Shown: one piece after another, positions 50,520-59,336 of the stretch
Numbering within the stretch: the first letter of the stretch is position 1
Layout: each line of letters starts with the position of its first letter
Origin: Conyzicola nivalis
GTDB lineage: Bacteria > Actinomycetota > Actinomycetes > Actinomycetales > Microbacteriaceae
Direction of reading: 5' to 3'
DNA: 64,000 nt
Assembly (NCBI RefSeq): GCF_014639655.1
Contig: NZ_BMGB01000001.1
Location: 2,062,882-2,126,881, forward strand
Position numbers and translations under genes: made by a program
Notes under the pieces: generated by a model
What the model saw: the letters and a program-made list of their open reading frames with translations, nothing else
What the model was told of the DNA's origin: nothing
Database searches by the model: none

Positions 50520-50819
50520 GTGAAGCCATGGTTGTTATATAGCGTGATCCGCCTCGCGATTTTCGCGGCGGTACTCACCGTGCTCTTGTTGGCACAGACC
50601 CCGGGTTGGATCGCCGCGATCATCGCCGCGGTCTTCGGCTTCGCCGCCTCCTACATCTTCCTCGGCCGGCTGCGCGAGCAGGTCGCCCGCGACGTGCAAG
50701 ACCGCCGTTCCGGCAAGATCCGCCCGGACACCGACGACGAAGACGCCGAGGACCTGCTCCAGAACCAGACCTACCTCAAAGGCAGTGACCTAGAAGGCGA
50801 TGGCCCAGGAAAGAAGTAG
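50520..50819 (+). CDS. DUF4229 membrane protein
   Basis: A 99-residue protein with two membrane segments (VIRLAIFAAVLTVLLLAQ and WIAAIIAAVFGFAASYIFL), then an acidic cytoplasmic tail. The segment LREQVARDVQDRRSG after the second segment and its place between menD and menA are typical of the DUF4229 family of actinobacteria. Function unknown; the constant gene order suggests a membrane role near menaquinone synthesis. Its 3' end overlaps the convergent menA by 30 bases. Confidence 0.87.
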   Translation: MKPWLLYSVIRLAIFAAVLTVLLLAQTPGWIAAIIAAVFGFAASYIFLGRLREQVARDVQDRRSGKIRPDTDDEDAEDLLQNQTYLKGSDLEGDGPGKK

Positions 50820-51767
50820 GGCGTAGAGCAGCCCGGTGAAGCTCGTGAGCTTGAGCACCAGGATGAGCTCGGCCGCGGTCTTGGCCGTGAGCGCGATGAT
50901 GACCGCGGGGATCGCGATCAGCAGCGTCGCGTAGACGTAGGCCGCGTTGGCGAACTCCAGCACGAAGACCGCGAGGATCGCGTAGGGCACCAGCACGAGA
51001 ACGCTGAACAGGATGCGCGAGGCCCGGTCGCCGATGATGACGCTGAGCGTCTTCTTTCCGGCCAGCTTGTCTTGGGCGATATCCCGGGTGTTGTTGATCA
51101 CGAGCACCGCGACGGAGATGAGTCCGATCGCCACGGCGGCGAGCCAGTTCTCGACCGAGACGGTGCCGACCTGCACGTACATCGTGCCGGCGGTGGCGAC
51201 GAGGCCGAAGAACACGAAGACGAAGACCTCTCCGAGCGCGTTGTAGCCGTAGGGCCGCTTGCCGCCCGTGTAGAACCAGGCCGCGACGATGCACGCCGCG
51301 CCGACCGCGAGGAGCCACCAGAGCTGGGTGAGCACGACGAGGGTGACGCCGGCGATCGCCGCGACGGCGAAGAAGGCGAGGGCGACGGTGAGCACGGCGC
51401 GGGGGCTCGCTGCGCCCGAGCCGGTGAGGCGCGACGGGCCGACGCGGTTTTTGTCGGTGCCGCGGATGCCGTCGGAATAGTCGTTCGCGTAGTTCACCGC
51501 GATCTGCAGAGCCAAGGCCACGGCGAGGCAGAGCAGCGCGCGAACCCAGTGCCAGCCCTCGTCGTTGTCGAACTGGTACGCGGTGGCCGTTCCGAGCAGG
51601 ACGGGGGCGACGGCCAGCGGCAGGGTGCGAAGCCGCGCTCCGCCGATCCACTCCGCCGCGCCGGCCTTCTTCACCTTCACGGCCCCGGGCGGGCGCCCAC
51701 CCGGCCGACCGCTCCTGCCGGCGTTCTTCGCGGGCGTGGTCGTTGATCTCTTCTTCGCGTCTGGCAC
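50790..51767 (-). CDS. menA: MenA, 1,4-dihydroxy-2-naphthoate polyprenyltransferase
   Basis: A 325-residue integral membrane enzyme of the UbiA family with about eight membrane segments. The first Asp-rich motif is NYANDYSDGIRGTD near 92-105, followed by GPSRLTGSG; the second is NNTRDIAQDKLAGKKTL near 228-244. It joins the polyprenyl chain to dihydroxynaphthoate. A basic, Pro-rich N-terminus of about 30 residues precedes the fold. TAGACT lies six bases before the GTG start, so the message is predicted to be leaderless. A second MenA-like gene lies at the right edge of the window. Confidence 0.94.
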   Translation of the reverse strand: MPDAKKRSTTTPAKNAGRSGRPGGRPPGAVKVKKAGAAEWIGGARLRTLPLAVAPVLLGTATAYQFDNDEGWHWVRALLCLAVALALQIAVNYANDYSDGIRGTDKNRVGPSRLTGSGAASPRAVLTVALAFFAVAAIAGVTLVVLTQLWWLLAVGAACIVAAWFYTGGKRPYGYNALGEVFVFVFFGLVATAGTMYVQVGTVSVENWLAAVAIGLISVAVLVINNTRDIAQDKLAGKKTLSVIIGDRASRILFSVLVLVPYAILAVFVLEFANAAYVYATLLIAIPAVIIALTAKTAAELILVLKLTSFTGLLYALLLSWAIAF

Positions 51768-51779
51768 AGCGAAAGTCTA
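51768..51779 (-). promoter_or_regulatory. Predicted leaderless -10 for menA
   Basis: On the minus strand TAGACT (51774-51779) is six bases before the GTG at 51767; it overlaps the menE stop. Confidence 0.6.
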
Positions 51780-52874
51780 ACGAGCGATCCCTGCGCGGAC
51801 GGCGAGGCGATCGGGCTTGCCGGACGGCAGCATCGGCAGCGATTCGAGCACCACGATGCGGCCGGGAACGGCGGCGCGTCCCAACCGGGCGACGACGGCC
51901 GGCTTGAGCCGGTCGAGCGGGTAGTCCGTCGTCGTCACGAGCACCGGCACCTCGCCCCACTGCTCGTCGGGCTCCGACACGATGACCGCGTCGCCCAACC
52001 CGTCGATCTCGCGCACGAACCGCTCGAGGGCGCCGAGCGACACCTTCAGGCCACCCGAGATGATGACATCGTCGAGGCGCCCGATCACGTGCAGAACCCC
52101 GTCGACGATCTCGCCCGCGTCGCCCGTGCGGTACCAGCGGCGCGCGTGCTCGGTGCGGAACGCGGCATCCGTTCTCTGCGGATCCTCGAGGTAGCCCTCG
52201 GCCAGCACGGGACCGGCGAGCTCGATCTGCCCGTCGACGATGCGTGCCTCGGTCGACCCGATCGGAACCCCGTCGTACACGCAGCCGCCGCTCGTCTCGC
52301 TCGAGCCGTAGGTTCGGGTGACGTTGAGGCCGAGCTCGAGGGCGCGCGCGATGAGCGACACGGGCGTCGCCTGACCGCCGACGAGGATGCGGTCGAACCG
52401 GCGCAGGGCGGCGAGGGCAGCGTCCTCGTCGATAAGCCGCGCCAGCTGTGCGGGCACGAGCGACGTGTAGCGCTGGGCGTGGTCCATGGCGCCGGCCGCG
52501 GCGATGAACGAGTCGGCGTCGAAATGCCCGGACGCGACGACGACCGGCAGGGTCTCCGCGGTGAGCGAGCGAACGAGCACGTTGATGCCGGCGATGTAGG
52601 TGGTCGGCAGAGCGAGCAGCCACTGTCCCGGGCCGCCGAGAGCGGTGTCGGATGCCGCGGCGCTCGCCAAGAGCGCGTCGCTCGACAGTGCCACCCGCTT
52701 CGGTGTTCCCGTCGAGCCGCTCGACTCGATGACGAGTGCCACGCGCTGCGGCACGGTGGCCGGCAGGGCGCCGGTGGGCTCGCCCGCGAACACGGCCGGA
52801 CCCTCGCCGGAGAGCGCCCCGCGCAGGGCCACGAACATGTCGTGAGCCGCGGTCGCGACGAGCGCCCTCGTCAT
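51777..52874 (-). CDS. menE: MenE, o-succinylbenzoate-CoA ligase
   Basis: A 365-residue AMP-forming ligase that activates o-succinylbenzoate with CoA. The P-loop is VIESSGSTGTPKRVALS near 48-64, the adenine site TYGSSETSGG near 173-182, and the hinge/lysine region RTGDAGEI...GRLDDVIISGGLKVS near 265-300; the catalytic Lys is in PSGKPDR near the end. It is shorter than most family members (N-terminus trimmed), as usual for actinobacterial MenE. The ATG shares one base with the menB stop. Confidence 0.92.
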   Translation of the reverse strand: MTRALVATAAHDMFVALRGALSGEGPAVFAGEPTGALPATVPQRVALVIESSGSTGTPKRVALSSDALLASAAASDTALGGPGQWLLALPTTYIAGINVLVRSLTAETLPVVVASGHFDADSFIAAAGAMDHAQRYTSLVPAQLARLIDEDAALAALRRFDRILVGGQATPVSLIARALELGLNVTRTYGSSETSGGCVYDGVPIGSTEARIVDGQIELAGPVLAEGYLEDPQRTDAAFRTEHARRWYRTGDAGEIVDGVLHVIGRLDDVIISGGLKVSLGALERFVREIDGLGDAVIVSEPDEQWGEVPVLVTTTDYPLDRLKPAVVARLGRAAVPGRIVVLESLPMLPSGKPDRLAVRAGIAR

Positions 52875-53782
52875 CAGTACTGCCAGGGGTACGGCGACCA
52901 GTCGGGCGCGCGCTTCTCGAGGAACGCGTCGCGGCCCTCGACCGCCTCGTCGGTGCCGTAGGCGAGACGGGTGGCCTCGCCGGCGAAGACCTGCTGGCCG
53001 ACCATGCCGTCGTCGACCGCGTTGAACGCGAACTTCAGCATGCGGATGGCCGTGGGGCTCTTGCCGAGGATCGTGTTGGCCCAGCGGTAGGCCTCGGTCT
53101 CGAGCTCGGCGTGCGGCACGACCGCGTTGATCGCGCCGATCTCGAGGGCACGTTGGGCGTCGTACTCCTCGGCGAGGAAGAAGATCTCGCGCGCGAACTT
53201 CTGGCCGACCTGGCGGGCGAAGTAGGCGCTGCCGTAGCCCCCGTCGAACGAGCCGACGTCGGCGTCGGTCTGCTTGAACTTGCCGTGCTCGGCGCTGGCG
53301 ATCGACAGGTCGCAGACGACGTGCAGCGAGTGTCCGCCGCCGGCCGCCCAGCCGGGGATGACCGCGATGACGACCTTGGGCATGAAGCGGATGAGGCGCT
53401 GCACCTCGAGGATGTGCAGGCGCCCGGTCGTGGCGGCGCTCGGCGCGACCTCGCCCTCGTTTACCTCGTACAGATACCCGTCGCGCCCGCGGATGCGCTG
53501 GTCGCCGCCCGAGCAGAACGCCCAGCCGCCGTCTTTGGCGCTCGGGCCGTTTCCGGTGAGCAGCACGACCCCGATCGCCGAGTTCTGGCGCGCGTCGTCG
53601 AGCGCCCGGTAGAGCTCGTCGACCGTGTGCGGCCGGAAGGCGTTGCGTACCTCCGGCCGGTTGAACGCGATGCGCGCGACGCGGCCGGCGTTGTCGTGGT
53701 GGTACGTGACATCCGTCAGCGCTTCGAAGCCGGCGACCGGCTTCCACACGCTCGGGTCGAACAGGTCTGAGACGTCGGGCAT
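52874..53782 (-). CDS. menB: MenB, 1,4-dihydroxy-2-naphthoyl-CoA synthase
   Basis: A 302-residue crotonase-fold enzyme that cyclises o-succinylbenzoyl-CoA. The oxyanion segment is FCSGGDQRIRG near 90-100 and GWAAGGGHSLHVVCDLSIAS near 144-163; SFDGGYGSAYFARQVG near 182-197 is diagnostic of MenB. The C-terminus WSPYPWQY is also standard. It is first in menB-menE. TAGGCT lies seven bases before the ATG, with GGGGAG also between, so either leaderless or very short-leader translation is possible. Confidence 0.95.
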   Translation of the reverse strand: MPDVSDLFDPSVWKPVAGFEALTDVTYHHDNAGRVARIAFNRPEVRNAFRPHTVDELYRALDDARQNSAIGVVLLTGNGPSAKDGGWAFCSGGDQRIRGRDGYLYEVNEGEVAPSAATTGRLHILEVQRLIRFMPKVVIAVIPGWAAGGGHSLHVVCDLSIASAEHGKFKQTDADVGSFDGGYGSAYFARQVGQKFAREIFFLAEEYDAQRALEIGAINAVVPHAELETEAYRWANTILGKSPTAIRMLKFAFNAVDDGMVGQQVFAGEATRLAYGTDEAVEGRDAFLEKRAPDWSPYPWQY

Positions 53783-53795
53783 GCTCCCCAGCCTA
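53783..53795 (-). promoter_or_regulatory. Predicted -10 for menB-menE
   Basis: On the minus strand TAGGCT (53790-53795) is seven bases before the ATG at 53782. The intervening bases also form GGGGAG. Confidence 0.5.
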
Positions 53796-53896
53796 CGCTC
53801 GGCCGATATATGCTTTCCCGAGCATCAGGCGGCAAAGCGGATGCTCGTGTGCACGGTAGAAACAGGACATCGCGGTCTTTACGACAAGGAGCGGCG

Positions 53897-54826
53897 ATGC
53901 AAGGCAGACGGAGTCCACTGGGCCCCTACCTCCGAGCCCGCCGAGCGCTCGTCCAGCCCGAAGAGGTGGGACTACCGCGGGAGCCCGATCGACGGGTCGC
54001 GGGGCTCCGCCGCGAGGAGGTCGCCCGCCTCGCCGGAATCAGCCCGGAGTACTACCTCCGCCTCGAGCAGGGCCGCGACCACCAGCCATCCGATCAGGTC
54101 ATAGCCGCGTTAGCGCGAGCGCTGAGGTTGGACGGCGAATCTGCCGCCTACCTTCGGAAACTGGCGCAGGGCGGCGCCGAGGGCCGGGAGCCTTTTGCCG
54201 ATTCTTTCGCCGTGGACGCGTCCGTTCAGGCCCTTCTGGCGCAATGGGCGCACACCCCTGCTTTTGTGATCAACCGCACCCAGGACGTTCTCGTCTCGAA
54301 CGCCCTCGCCAGCGCCCTCGGTCCCGGATATATGGAACCGGGGGCGAACCTCGTGTTCCAGATCTTTTCATCGGAGGCGCGGGCCAACGCCGCCGACTGG
54401 GAACAGACGGCCAACAAGGCGGTCGCCGCCTTGAGAATGCACGCAGATCTGAACGACCCCCGTCTGCAGGAAATCGTCGGCGCGCTGTCCACGAGCGATC
54501 CGGACTTCCCGAGAATCTGGGCCAGGCACGACACCGCTTCGCTGACGAGCGGCGTGTCACGGCACCACATCGAGCCCATCGGCTGGGTGGATTTCAATTG
54601 GCAGAATTTCGCCATTCCGGGAAGCACACACATCCTGGTGACGTACTGGGCCGATCCGGGATCCCCAGCTGAAACGGCCGTCGCCTATCTGGCCGCTCGA
54701 ACGCTGCAGGCTCGCGCATTGACTGCAGGTGGCGCTAGTGGGGCGTCGGCGGGTTCGCGTCCAGAATCGATGCCAACTGCTGAAGCCGTTCCGACGACGC
54801 CGCGTCGACCGGCGCCCACAGCATGA
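53897..54826 (+). CDS. XRE-HTH regulator with MmyB-type ligand domain
   Basis: A 309-residue regulator. Residues about 8-80 hold an XRE-type HTH (LGPYLRARRALVQPEEVGLP, GLRREEVARLAGISPEYYLRLEQGRD, VIAALARALRLD), and residues about 105-265 an MmyB-like PAS-fold ligand domain (PAFVINRTQDVLVSNALASAL, NLVFQIF, PIGWVDFNWQNFAIPG). MmyB domains can bind fatty-acid-like ligands. AAGGAG lies five bases before the ATG. The last 40 or so residues are low-complexity and run antisense into the next gene, so the natural stop may have been lost. Confidence 0.87.
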   Translation: MQGRRSPLGPYLRARRALVQPEEVGLPREPDRRVAGLRREEVARLAGISPEYYLRLEQGRDHQPSDQVIAALARALRLDGESAAYLRKLAQGGAEGREPFADSFAVDASVQALLAQWAHTPAFVINRTQDVLVSNALASALGPGYMEPGANLVFQIFSSEARANAADWEQTANKAVAALRMHADLNDPRLQEIVGALSTSDPDFPRIWARHDTASLTSGVSRHHIEPIGWVDFNWQNFAIPGSTHILVTYWADPGSPAETAVAYLAARTLQARALTAGGASGASAGSRPESMPTAEAVPTTPRRPAPTA

Positions 54827-55277
54827 TCGTGGGCCCGTCGCTTCCGGGCCGATGCAGGTGCTCATAGGCGAGATGAATCTCGCCGACTAGCGGATTCTTG
54901 AAGACGACAGCGCCGCGGGTGTCCGGAGTCGCGGCTGGCGCGGCCCAGAGCTGCGCGAACGGCTCGCTCTGCGCCATGAGCTCGCCGACCAGTTCGCGGA
55001 ACCGCGCATCCGCCTCGTGCCGCCGTAGGGAATCGCGCAACGCGGCAGCCACCCGACGCGCTTCGCTGCTCCACTCCGCCGCCGTCTCTTCGACCATCGG
55101 ATTGAGGAACGTGAACCTGCCGAGGTTCGACCCCACCCGGAAGGCCGCCGAAACGGCTTGAGCGAGGGTATTCGAGGCCACGACATCGAGGTAACGATCG
55201 AACACGACCATGGGCGACGCGACCGCATCGATGAAGTCGTTCCATGACAGCGCCGGCGCCACCGCAATATTCCTCAC
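54735..55277 (-). CDS. MmyB-type ligand-domain protein lacking the HTH
   Basis: A 180-residue protein consisting almost only of an MmyB-like ligand domain: SPMVVFDRYLDVVASNTLAQAV, FLNPMVEETAAEWSSEARRVAAALR, FAQLWAAP, VFKNPLVGEIHLAYEHLHRPGSDGPTIMLWAPVD. The usual N-terminal HTH is absent, and none can be found upstream in any frame. TAACGT lies six bases before the GTG, the same leaderless signature as other genes here, so it is probably an intact gene. It converges with and overlaps the full-length MmyB-type regulator by 92 bases. It could be a ligand-bound partner of that regulator. Confidence 0.72.
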   Translation of the reverse strand: MRNIAVAPALSWNDFIDAVASPMVVFDRYLDVVASNTLAQAVSAAFRVGSNLGRFTFLNPMVEETAAEWSSEARRVAAALRDSLRRHEADARFRELVGELMAQSEPFAQLWAAPAATPDTRGAVVFKNPLVGEIHLAYEHLHRPGSDGPTIMLWAPVDAASSERLQQLASILDANPPTPH

Positions 55278-55289
55278 GAACTGACGTTA
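55278..55289 (-). promoter_or_regulatory. Predicted leaderless -10 for the HTH-less MmyB-type gene
   Basis: On the minus strand TAACGT (55284-55289) is six bases before the GTG at 55277. Confidence 0.5.
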
Positions 55290-55545
55290 TGCCGAAGAGT
55301 CCGCGGCATGGCTGGCCCTCTCACGGTCACCCACCGCGCCGAAACGGACTCCCAAGCCCGCATAGCGGGCCGCAATCGGCGAAGCAGCACCCTTTCCCCA
55401 CAGAAACGGGGCCATGGCAGGGACACGCACGTTCCGGCGGAGCGATCTATCGTGAACTCACGGCCCGCGCGCGTGACACTGCCGACTCGCGTGGCGCGCC
55501 TGACGAACGAAAACCATCCCCGCGGGGACTCGAGAAAGACTGGCT

Positions 55546-58287
55546 ATGTACGACAGCGGGCAGAATCCCATGGGCGTCGCCCCCGAACGACGAGAACTAT
55601 TGGCTCGTGCCGTCACGGCAGGAAAGACCCCGGGCGGGCGCCTCATGCTCGTCGGCGAGCCCGGCATGGGCAAGTCCTATCTCATCGACGCCGTTCTCCG
55701 ATCGCTCGATGGCGCGCGGCAGGTGCTGTTCACGCGGACGACCGCCGGTGACCATGAACCGTTCGCCGGGCTCCGCGACCTCCTCGCGAGAATCCCGGAC
55801 GAGGCATTCCAGCAGCTCCCCTCCGAACAGCGAGACCCGGTGCTCGCCGTGCTCGGCCGGGGACCGAGCGTGCATTCTGATCCTGCGACGCTGCAGGCAG
55901 GCGTGACGCAGATCCTGTCCGATATCTCGCGGGGTGGCGCCGCGATCGTCGTCGATGAATGGCAGTGGCTCGACCCGGAGACGCGTCGGCTCGTCGAGCG
56001 TGCGCTGCTCCGTCCAGAGATCGGGTCGGCACTCTCTATCGTTGCGGCCCGAAGCGCGGACGGCAGCCCCGAGGACCTTGCGGTGCGGCCGCTTTTCGCG
56101 TCGACAGACGTCGCGGCGGTCGTCGAGCTGCGTGCAGCCTCGGTGCGGCGCGTCGTCGCCGACGCAGGATTCGGAAAACTGTCGCCGTCGACCATGGCGG
56201 ACGTGACTGAGGTGAGCGGTGGGAATCCGCTCTGGGCCATGGAGCTCGCTTCCGCGCGAGCGAATGGCGATCCTCGTCGGTCGCCGTCCATTTCGGTGGT
56301 CGAGGCGATGCGGGACCGGGTAGCCGCTCTCCCGACCTCGGTCCGCGACGCCTTGGCGCTCGTCGCAGTACTCGGATCAATCGGGGTGGACGACCTGGAG
56401 GCGCTTCGCACCAATGCGGTGACGGCCGTCGCCGTCGGAGTCGAGCGTCGGGTCTTCCGCTTTGAGGACGGCGTGGTCTCGGCCGCACATCCGCTTCTCG
56501 CTGCCGCGGCACTCAACGCGCTCACTCCGGACGAAGAGCGCGCCTTGAACGCCGCCGTCTCGGTACTACCGTTGTCGGCTTTCCGCCAGCTGGAACACCG
56601 CAATGCCGGCGCGCAGCCGGGAGTACACGAGGGGCTCGCGCTCGAACTGTCCACCGCGACGGCCCGTGCGCGCTGCTCCGGGGCGACGGAGACGGCCTTT
56701 CGTCTCGCCCGGAAGGCACTCGTCCGCACCGGGCAGGACTCCACGCACCGCCCGAGTCGGGTTGCCGACGCGGCCGAACTCGCATTCGCTATCGGAGATG
56801 CCGCCCTTGCCCTCGAGATCGTGGCCGAGCTGGACCTGGTGGTCCTCTCGGTGCCGGTATTCGATCGCTCCCTCTCGGTGCTGGTGCTCGCGCTGGACAA
56901 GACCGGTGGTCAGACCGCGGTCGTGCGCCGACTGGAATCCCTGCAGCGTGCCGCACCGATCGCCACCCCGCACTGGAACATCATCGAGACGTGGCGGGTC
57001 ATCTCCTCGCACGGACAGGACGATGACGCGGTACGACGACTGCTGGAACTGGTCGACGTCTTGCCAGGTACGGAGACGCCTCGGACGGTGAGCGCCGCCC
57101 TACAGTGGGCGGCGTATTTCCGACTGGAGCGGGGCGAAGGCGTCGACGACGCTCTCGTCGCAGGTGTCCGTGCCGTCGAACGTGTCGCAGGCGCACCGGC
57201 TTTGGAGGACACGGCCGACGCCATGGAGGCGCTCTGGCCGCATCAGGCCGACGACCTCGTGCGGTCCCGCGCCAACCTCACCACCTTCATCCGCGCCGCC
57301 AAGGCTGCCGGTGAGTCGTACGCGACCGTACAAGGCCTGGCCCACGCAACCATCGTCGAAACGATCGCCGGTCGGCTCGACGCGGCGCAGCCGCTTCTGC
57401 TGCAGACGGAGGAGGAAGCCCGCGCGTTGCAGCTCCTGCCGCCCAGCGTGTATCGGGCGCGGGCGCTGATAGCGCTGGCGCGAAACGATCGGGAATTGCT
57501 GGACGAGCTGCTCCTCGGCCGGATGAGTCCGGCGGCCGAGAACCACGGGTCGCTGCTCCGCGCGGGGGTGGCGGGTCTCGACAACGCCTATTCGGAGCGC
57601 TGGGACGATGCGCTCGAGGATCTGGAGGTTGCCTACTCCGCGGCGAGGTCACGCCACATCGACGAGCCCGGCAAGCGGCTTTGGATCGACGTGGAGCTCG
57701 TCCGCGCACTCGTCCACATCGGCGACGTCGACCGGGCCACCGCGATCACGGCGGATCTCGCGGTTCTCGGTCAGCGTCCGATGCGCGCCCACGCGCGCGG
57801 TCAGGCGCTGAGGCTGCAGGCGCTCTTGGCGGCCCGGCTGGGCGATGACGAACGCGCGCTCCGGCTCTCCTCAGACGGCCTCGCGGCGCTGCGACGAGGC
57901 GGCTTCCAGCCGGAACTCGTCCGTGCGCAGCTAGAGCAGATCGAACTGCTGCGGAGCATGGGACAGGTCGCCCGCGGTCGTCACCTGCTCTCCACCGTGA
58001 CGGAGTCCGCGGCACGGATCGGCGACCCGCGGCTCATCGGGAGGGCTGAGTCGGCCCGTGCCCGGCTCGAGTCCGACGACGGTCGGGCCACACTCACTCC
58101 GGCGGAACTACGGGTGGCGCGCGCTGCGGCCTCGGGTCAGACGAACCGGGAGATCGCCGCCGAGCTGTTTCTGAGCATCCGAACTGTCGAGACGCATCTG
58201 GCTTCGGGTTATCGCAAGATCGGGGTACGCACGCGCACGCAGCTTGCCCTGAGCCTCCACGATCTGACGCTCGAAGCATCCGCCTGA
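55546..58287 (+). CDS. LAL-type LuxR-family ATPase regulator
   Basis: A 913-residue large ATP-binding LuxR regulator. Residues 25-250 form an AAA-type ATPase with Walker A GEPGMGKS at 37-44 and Walker B IVVDEWQWLD near 127-136. A long helical repeat region follows (about 300-830). The C-terminal LuxR HTH is LTPAELRVARAAASGQTNREIAAELFLSIRTVETHL, near 850-890. Such proteins switch on catabolic or secondary-metabolite genes after binding ATP and an inducer. It stands alone, with an alpha/beta hydrolase gene convergent 22 bases beyond its stop. Start ATG; ribosome site weak. Confidence 0.9.
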   Translation: MYDSGQNPMGVAPERRELLARAVTAGKTPGGRLMLVGEPGMGKSYLIDAVLRSLDGARQVLFTRTTAGDHEPFAGLRDLLARIPDEAFQQLPSEQRDPVLAVLGRGPSVHSDPATLQAGVTQILSDISRGGAAIVVDEWQWLDPETRRLVERALLRPEIGSALSIVAARSADGSPEDLAVRPLFASTDVAAVVELRAASVRRVVADAGFGKLSPSTMADVTEVSGGNPLWAMELASARANGDPRRSPSISVVEAMRDRVAALPTSVRDALALVAVLGSIGVDDLEALRTNAVTAVAVGVERRVFRFEDGVVSAAHPLLAAAALNALTPDEERALNAAVSVLPLSAFRQLEHRNAGAQPGVHEGLALELSTATARARCSGATETAFRLARKALVRTGQDSTHRPSRVADAAELAFAIGDAALALEIVAELDLVVLSVPVFDRSLSVLVLALDKTGGQTAVVRRLESLQRAAPIATPHWNIIETWRVISSHGQDDDAVRRLLELVDVLPGTETPRTVSAALQWAAYFRLERGEGVDDALVAGVRAVERVAGAPALEDTADAMEALWPHQADDLVRSRANLTTFIRAAKAAGESYATVQGLAHATIVETIAGRLDAAQPLLLQTEEEARALQLLPPSVYRARALIALARNDRELLDELLLGRMSPAAENHGSLLRAGVAGLDNAYSERWDDALEDLEVAYSAARSRHIDEPGKRLWIDVELVRALVHIGDVDRATAITADLAVLGQRPMRAHARGQALRLQALLAARLGDDERALRLSSDGLAALRRGGFQPELVRAQLEQIELLRSMGQVARGRHLLSTVTESAARIGDPRLIGRAESARARLESDDGRATLTPAELRVARAAASGQTNREIAAELFLSIRTVETHLASGYRKIGVRTRTQLALSLHDLTLEASA

Positions 58288-58309
58288 TCGGGCATCCGTG
58301 CTGTCCCGC

Positions 58310-59212
58310 TCATCGGGGCGCCATGACGGCGAGCCACTCGTCACAGACGCGGTCGAACTCCGAGGGCTGCTCGATCCACGGTACGTGCCCGCAGGCGTGG
58401 ATGACCGCCAGGGTCGAGTCGCGTACGCGCTCGTGGATGCGGGCCCCCTGAGAGACCGGATCGCAGATGAAGTCGTCGTCGCCGACGATGATGAGGGTGG
58501 GCACGGCGATGCGATGCAGGCCGTCGAGCAGGTTGTCCCGTTGGAACCCGGCGGCGCGTGAATACCCTTGCACCGCTTCGTCGATCTGCATCGCCGCGAA
58601 GACCCCGGCCGCGAGAGCGGGGTCGTGGAAATAGAAGGGGCCGAGCGCGGCGAACAATTCATCGGTCGTGCGAGCCGTCGTATCGCTGCCGGTCATCATC
58701 TGCACGGCCGTATCGACGAACCCGGGTCGAGCTTGGAAGAACGGATGGCTCCGGCGCGACTCCATCATCTTGAGCATCTCCCGCGCCCTCAGCTCGTCTT
58801 GAGCGGCGATGCCGTCGATACAGATGATGCCGAGCAGATTCGCCGAGTGGGCGATGCCGTAGGCGAGCACTTGGTGTCCCCCGGCTGAGTGGCCGGCCAG
58901 AAAAACCATGGGGCTGCCCAGGTGCTGGCGGAGGCCCTCGATGTCGGATACGAAGTGACCGAGCGTGTACGCATCGGCACGCTCGGGGCCCGTCGATTCA
59001 CCGCTGTGGCGGGTGTCGAAGTAGACGACGGTGCAGTGCCGCTCGAGAGCGGGAAGGGGCATCATGTATCCGAGAGACGGACCCCAGCCGGGAGTCGGAG
59101 CGATCAGCACGGGCCCGGAGCCGCGAACCTCGTAGTGGATGCGGTTGCCGTCGATCTCTGCGACGTGGCTGCCTTCGGCGAGTTGGGACGGGATGGATGT
59201 TCGGGAGGTCAT
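58310..59212 (-). CDS. Alpha/beta hydrolase
   Basis: A 300-residue alpha/beta-hydrolase. The oxyanion region is APTPGWGPSLGY, the nucleophile Ser lies in AGHSAGGHQ near residue 109, the acid is probably in VGDDDFICDP and the His in ACGHVPWIEQP. This resembles proline iminopeptidases and related esterases; the substrate is unknown. TACCGT lies five bases before the ATG without a ribosome site, suggesting a leaderless message. It converges with the LuxR-type regulator and diverges from the acetyltransferase gene. Confidence 0.85.
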   Translation of the reverse strand: MTSRTSIPSQLAEGSHVAEIDGNRIHYEVRGSGPVLIAPTPGWGPSLGYMMPLPALERHCTVVYFDTRHSGESTGPERADAYTLGHFVSDIEGLRQHLGSPMVFLAGHSAGGHQVLAYGIAHSANLLGIICIDGIAAQDELRAREMLKMMESRRSHPFFQARPGFVDTAVQMMTGSDTTARTTDELFAALGPFYFHDPALAAGVFAAMQIDEAVQGYSRAAGFQRDNLLDGLHRIAVPTLIIVGDDDFICDPVSQGARIHERVRDSTLAVIHACGHVPWIEQPSEFDRVCDEWLAVMAPR

Positions 59213-59336
59213 GCCCGACGGTACGTCCGGGCCGATCCACCGGTCACCCGTGGAACCACGTACCGACCTCAACGCCTGCGGCGGTTCAGTATTAACCACG
59301 ATGCGACCATCACTGCTCCCGCGGGACCGTGGTCGC

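Noticed and set aside
54735-55277. HTH-less MmyB-type gene as a pseudogene
   Set aside because: Its frame is intact and it has a TAACGT box six bases before the GTG, so it is listed as a gene, though recent 5' loss cannot be excluded.
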